From: Candidatus Mediterraneibacter gallistercoris
GTDB taxonomy: Bacteria > Bacillota_A > Clostridia > Lachnospirales > Lachnospiraceae
Direction: 5' to 3'
Length of the DNA stretch: 34,095 nt
NCBI GenBank assembly: GCA_019119745.1
Contig: DWWI01000178.1
Coordinates: forward strand, 1 to 34,095
The notes beneath the pieces were generated by a model, which searched no databases, had not been told where the DNA came from, and worked only from the letters and a program-made list of their open reading frames with translations. The position numbers were made by a program, and so were the translations under genes. Below are positions 31,693-34,095 of this stretch, piece by piece (position 1 is the first letter of the stretch; each line of letters starts with the position of its first letter).

Positions 31693-33065
31693 GATGTGCC
31701 CATTGCGGAGCAATTATCCCGGATGATCAGATGGTCTGCCCCAAATGCGGAGCTGAAGTGCAGATCGTACCGGACTATAATCCGCTGGATGATGTCCTTA
31801 CCAGAGAAGTAAAAGGCTCTGTTGAGGGGGCTACCCGTCAGATACAGACGGATGATATCAGAAGATACAGAAGAGATGACAGAACAAAAAATGTGAATTC
31901 GACCCGTGTGCTGAGTCCGGAAGAGCGAAGAATGATCCGCGACAAGAGACGCGCGGGCGGCCAGCGTTCAACAGGTAATATGGCAGGGAGAAGCACCGGC
32001 AATGTCCGCGGACAGCGGCGAAATACGGAAGAAGTACGCCGCCAGAGACAGAATGTAGAAGAACCGAGACGCCAGAGACAGAACAGCAATACCGCCGAAT
32101 TGCGGCAGCTTCGCCAGCAGAAAAGACTTGAGGCGGCAAAGCGCAAGAGAAGAAATCTTCTGATTACACTGTTTTTGTTACTTGCGTTGATTGCTGCGGG
32201 AGTTTATGTCGTATATCAGAACTCCTATTCCTCTATGATTAATAAAGGATATCAGGCGATAAAGAACGGAAATTATGACTCGGCTGAAAACTATTTTAAC
32301 CGTGCAATTTCAAAAGATAAGTCGAGACCGGATGCGTATACCGGATATGCGGAAATTTATATTGACCAGAATGATCTGGACAGCGCAGAAGAAGTATTTT
32401 TGTCTGCAATTGAGACCCAGCCTACTAACGAAGAGCTTTATCAGGCTGCTATTGATTTTTACATGGATACTGAACAGCCTGCCAAAATATCAGCGCTCCT
32501 TGAAGACTGTGAAGACCAGAATGTGCTGAATGCCGTATCGGACTATATCTCTTCGGCACCGACCTTTACGCCGGAACAGGGTACGTACAGTGAAGTGCAG
32601 GAGATTACAATTTCTTCTGACACAGGCGGGGACATTTATTATACTGTCGACGGAACGGACCCGACAGCGGAAACCGGAACGAAGTATGAGGAACCGGTCC
32701 TCATACAGACGGAAGGTGAAGTTGAAATCCGCGCAATAGCAGTAAATGCCAACGGAATTCCTAGCACTGTAGCTTCTGCAACATATAAAATTGAGTTTCC
32801 GATTGTAAATGCACCTGCAGTGACACCGTCAACCGGACAATATACAGAACCTACACAGATTACGATAACTGTACCGGACGGTTATACGGCATATTATACA
32901 ATGGACGGATCTACACCGGATCCGGATTCCTCATCGACAAGTAAGTATACAGGCCCTGTTGATATGCCGGAGAATACACAGACAATCTTTAATGCGATAC
33001 TTGTCAATGACCAGAATGGAAAATCGACAGAGGTCACGACAAGAAATTATATTACTACGGATTGA
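31689..33065 (+). CDS. Zinc-ribbon / TPR / CHB_HEX_C membrane protein
   Basis: This 458-aa multidomain protein has an N-terminal zinc ribbon (C3, C6, C17, C20), then a long Arg/Gln-rich cytoplasmic region with short repeats (RSTGN twice at about 93-105, RRQRQN twice at about 117-132). One transmembrane helix follows (about 156-176, [21 protein letters not shown]). Outside the membrane are two TPR-like units (about 182-250: [38 protein letters not shown]), then two chitobiase C-terminal-like (CHB_HEX_C_1) domains (about 290-365 and 375-455) marked by [10 protein letters not shown] and [10 protein letters not shown]. Lachnospiraceae proteins of this layout are known only as hypotheticals. It overlaps folD by 4 nt, so it is the third gene of the fhs-folD operon, and a strong terminator ends it. 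Confidence 0.85.
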   Translation: MRCAHCGAIIPDDQMVCPKCGAEVQIVPDYNPLDDVLTREVKGSVEGATRQIQTDDIRRYRRDDRTKNVNSTRVLSPEERRMIRDKRRAGGQRSTGNMAGRSTGNVRGQRRNTEEVRRQRQNVEEPRRQRQNSNTAELRQLRQQKRLEAAKRKRRNLLITLFLLLALIAAGVYVVYQNSYSSMINKGYQAIKNGNYDSAENYFNRAISKDKSRPDAYTGYAEIYIDQNDLDSAEEVFLSAIETQPTNEELYQAAIDFYMDTEQPAKISALLEDCEDQNVLNAVSDYISSAPTFTPEQGTYSEVQEITISSDTGGDIYYTVDGTDPTAETGTKYEEPVLIQTEGEVEIRAIAVNANGIPSTVASATYKIEFPIVNAPAVTPSTGQYTEPTQITITVPDGYTAYYTMDGSTPDPDSSSTSKYTGPVDMPENTQTIFNAILVNDQNGKSTEVTTRNYITTD

Positions 33066-33099
33066 CAGGCCTGATTTTATCTGGTAATAATAGCAAAAG

Positions 33100-33159
33100 A
33101 CAACCCATGTATTGAGAAAAAATGTTATGTATTTTTACCAATACAAGGGTTGTTTTTTT
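33100..33159 (+). terminator. Intrinsic terminator of the fhs-folD operon
   Basis: A 15-nt stem with one mismatch (33100-33114, ACAACCCATGTATTG, with 33139-33153) and a 24-nt loop, followed by seven T. The -35 of the next promoter lies inside its 3' arm and T-run. Confidence 0.9.
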
Positions 33160-33178
33160 ATATAAATTGAGCTATAAT
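33150..33178 (+). promoter_or_regulatory. Alcohol dehydrogenase promoter
   Basis: TTGTTT (33150-33155), 17-nt spacer, TATAAT (33173-33178), giving a leader of about 40 nt. Confidence 0.65.
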
Positions 33179-33182
33179 AACT

Positions 33183-33200
33183 GTGTTAAAAAAATAACAA
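33183..33200 (+). promoter_or_regulatory. Candidate Rex operator
   Basis: GTGTTAAAAAAATAACAA matches the Rex consensus (TTGTTA-N6-TAACAA) at 11 of 12 defined positions. It begins 5 nt after the -10, so a bound repressor would cover the transcription start of the alcohol dehydrogenase gene, a classical Rex target in Clostridia. Confidence 0.7.
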
Positions 33201-33224
33201 TACATATCAAAGGAGATGCAGGTT

Positions 33225-34095
33225 ATGAGCAGATTTTGTTTACCAAGAGACATTTACCACGGAAAAGGATGTCTGGAAGAGCTGAAGAACTTAAAAGGGA
33301 AAAAAGCTATGCTCGTTGTAGGCGGCGGCTCTATGAAACGTCAGGGATTTCTTGACAAAGCTGTAAACTATCTGAAAGAGGCAGGCATGGAAGTACAGGT
33401 GTTTGAAGGCGTTGAGCCGGATCCGTCTGTTGAGACAGTTATGAAAGGCGCAGAGGCAATGCGTGCTTTCGAGCCTGACTGGATCGTAGCAATGGGCGGC
33501 GGTTCACCGATCGATGCCGCAAAAGCTATGTGGGCATTTTATGAGTATCCGGAGACTTCTTTCGAGGATCTCTGTACTCCGTTTAACTTCCCTGAACTGA
33601 GACAGAAAGCAAAATTTGCCGCTATCCCTTCAACATCCGGAACAGCGACAGAAGTTACAGCTTTCTCTGTTATCACAAACTATCAGACAGGTGTGAAGTA
33701 TCCGCTTGCTGACTTCAATATAACACCGGATGTTGCAATAGTAGATCCGGATCTGGTATCCGGACTTCCGGTAAAACAGGTTGCTTACACAGGTATGGAT
33801 GCACTGACACATGCAATCGAGGCATATGTATCCACGCTTCACGGACCGTTTACAGATCCGCTTGCACTTCAGGCAATTGAGATGGTACTGGATTATCTGC
33901 CGGCATCCTATAACTGCAATATGGAGGCAAGAGAGCAGATGCACTATGCACAGTGCCTTGCAGGAATGGCATTTTCCAATGCTCTTCTCGGAATCGTGCA
34001 CTCCATGGCGCACAAGACAGGGGCAGCGTTCTCCACGGGACATATCCCGCACGGATGTGCAAACGCGATTTATCTCCCGTATGTTATCCGGTATA
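33225..34095 (+). CDS. Iron-containing alcohol dehydrogenase (partial, 5' end)
   Basis: The first 290 codons of a type III (Fe-dependent) alcohol dehydrogenase, running off the right edge. The NAD(P)-binding region has VVGGGSMKRQGF and AMGGGSPIDAAKAMWAFYE. The STSGTATEVTAFSVIT stretch follows. The metal ligands are visible in GMDALTHAIEAYVS (Asp and His), GIVHSMAHKTG (His) and GHIPHGCANAI (His). It begins MSRFCLPRDIYHGKG, with AAAGGAG 8 nt upstream. It probably reduces an aldehyde (acetaldehyde, butyraldehyde or similar) to regenerate NAD+ in fermentation; the exact substrate is uncertain. Its promoter carries a strong candidate Rex site. Confidence 0.93.
   Translation, partial: MSRFCLPRDIYHGKGCLEELKNLKGKKAMLVVGGGSMKRQGFLDKAVNYLKEAGMEVQVFEGVEPDPSVETVMKGAEAMRAFEPDWIVAMGGGSPIDAAKAMWAFYEYPETSFEDLCTPFNFPELRQKAKFAAIPSTSGTATEVTAFSVITNYQTGVKYPLADFNITPDVAIVDPDLVSGLPVKQVAYTGMDALTHAIEAYVSTLHGPFTDPLALQAIEMVLDYLPASYNCNMEAREQMHYAQCLAGMAFSNALLGIVHSMAHKTGAAFSTGHIPHGCANAIYLPYVIRY

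Noticed and set aside
31970..32100. CRISPR-like or tandem DNA repeats
   Set aside because: The repeated CGCCAGAGACAGAA segments are within the coding region of the zinc-ribbon protein and encode its Arg/Gln-rich repeats; spacing is short and there are only two copies.
1..34095. Mobile elements, prophage, defence or biosynthetic gene cluster
   Set aside because: No transposase, integrase, phage structural, restriction, CRISPR-associated or synthetase genes were found; gene content is mostly core metabolism and cell biology.

Overview
The window looks like an ordinary chromosomal segment from an anaerobic, spore-forming, low-to-mid GC Firmicute, most likely a gut Lachnospiraceae (Dorea/Mediterraneibacter/Blautia-like). 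The evidence is the mix of a bacterial GlnRS, a redox-sensing Rex repressor, a GerA/SpoVAF germination protein, DUF1540 proteins, a formate-THF ligase and an iron-dependent alcohol dehydrogenase. Genes have strong AGGAGG ribosome-binding sites and sigma-A promoters. The genus is not resolved. I see no phage, transposase, CRISPR array or defence island. Both window edges cut genes: dtd on the left, an alcohol dehydrogenase on the right.

Layout. 1-4.3 kb: dtd 3' end, tRNA-Thr(GGT) on the minus strand, a small unknown protein, glnS, a MocR-type regulator, and a small acidic-tailed membrane protein on the minus strand. 4.3-9 kb: purA, a 52-aa protein overlapping convergently with a small membrane protein, then a SEC-C protein / YdcF / aldo-keto reductase operon and a double DUF1540 protein. 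9-13 kb: metA (acetyl-type, Glu111), an aminotransferase, a Cys-rich FMN hydroxyacid dehydrogenase and dUTPase. 13-16.3 kb: a GT51 transglycosylase, a SpoVAF-like protein and a DegV protein. 16.26-16.79 kb: the only long non-genic gap. It holds a 131-nt near-continuous palindrome and what looks like the 3' remnant of a GHKL sensor kinase. 16.8-21.2 kb: an ABC-F ATPase (minus) divergent from rex, then nnr (NAD(P)HX repair). 21.2-25.7 kb: alr, a MazF with no visible antitoxin, yebC, a CFI-box protein, metY. 25.8-34.1 kb: tepA, ftsK/spoIIIE, fhs, folD, a zinc-ribbon/TPR/CHB_HEX membrane protein and the alcohol dehydrogenase.

Functional links. MetA makes O-acetylhomoserine and MetY, 15 kb away, converts it to homocysteine, so the two together give the direct sulfhydrylation route to methionine. 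Fhs and FolD together interconvert formate and methylene-THF. Rex is followed by the NAD(P)HX repair enzyme. A good Rex-type operator lies over the start site of the alcohol dehydrogenase promoter, which ties the two ends of the window into one redox circuit. No clearly new multi-gene system was found. The best leads are the palindromic element with the kinase remnant, the solitary MazF, the CFI-box gene between yebC and metY, and the zinc-ribbon/TPR/CHB_HEX surface protein.
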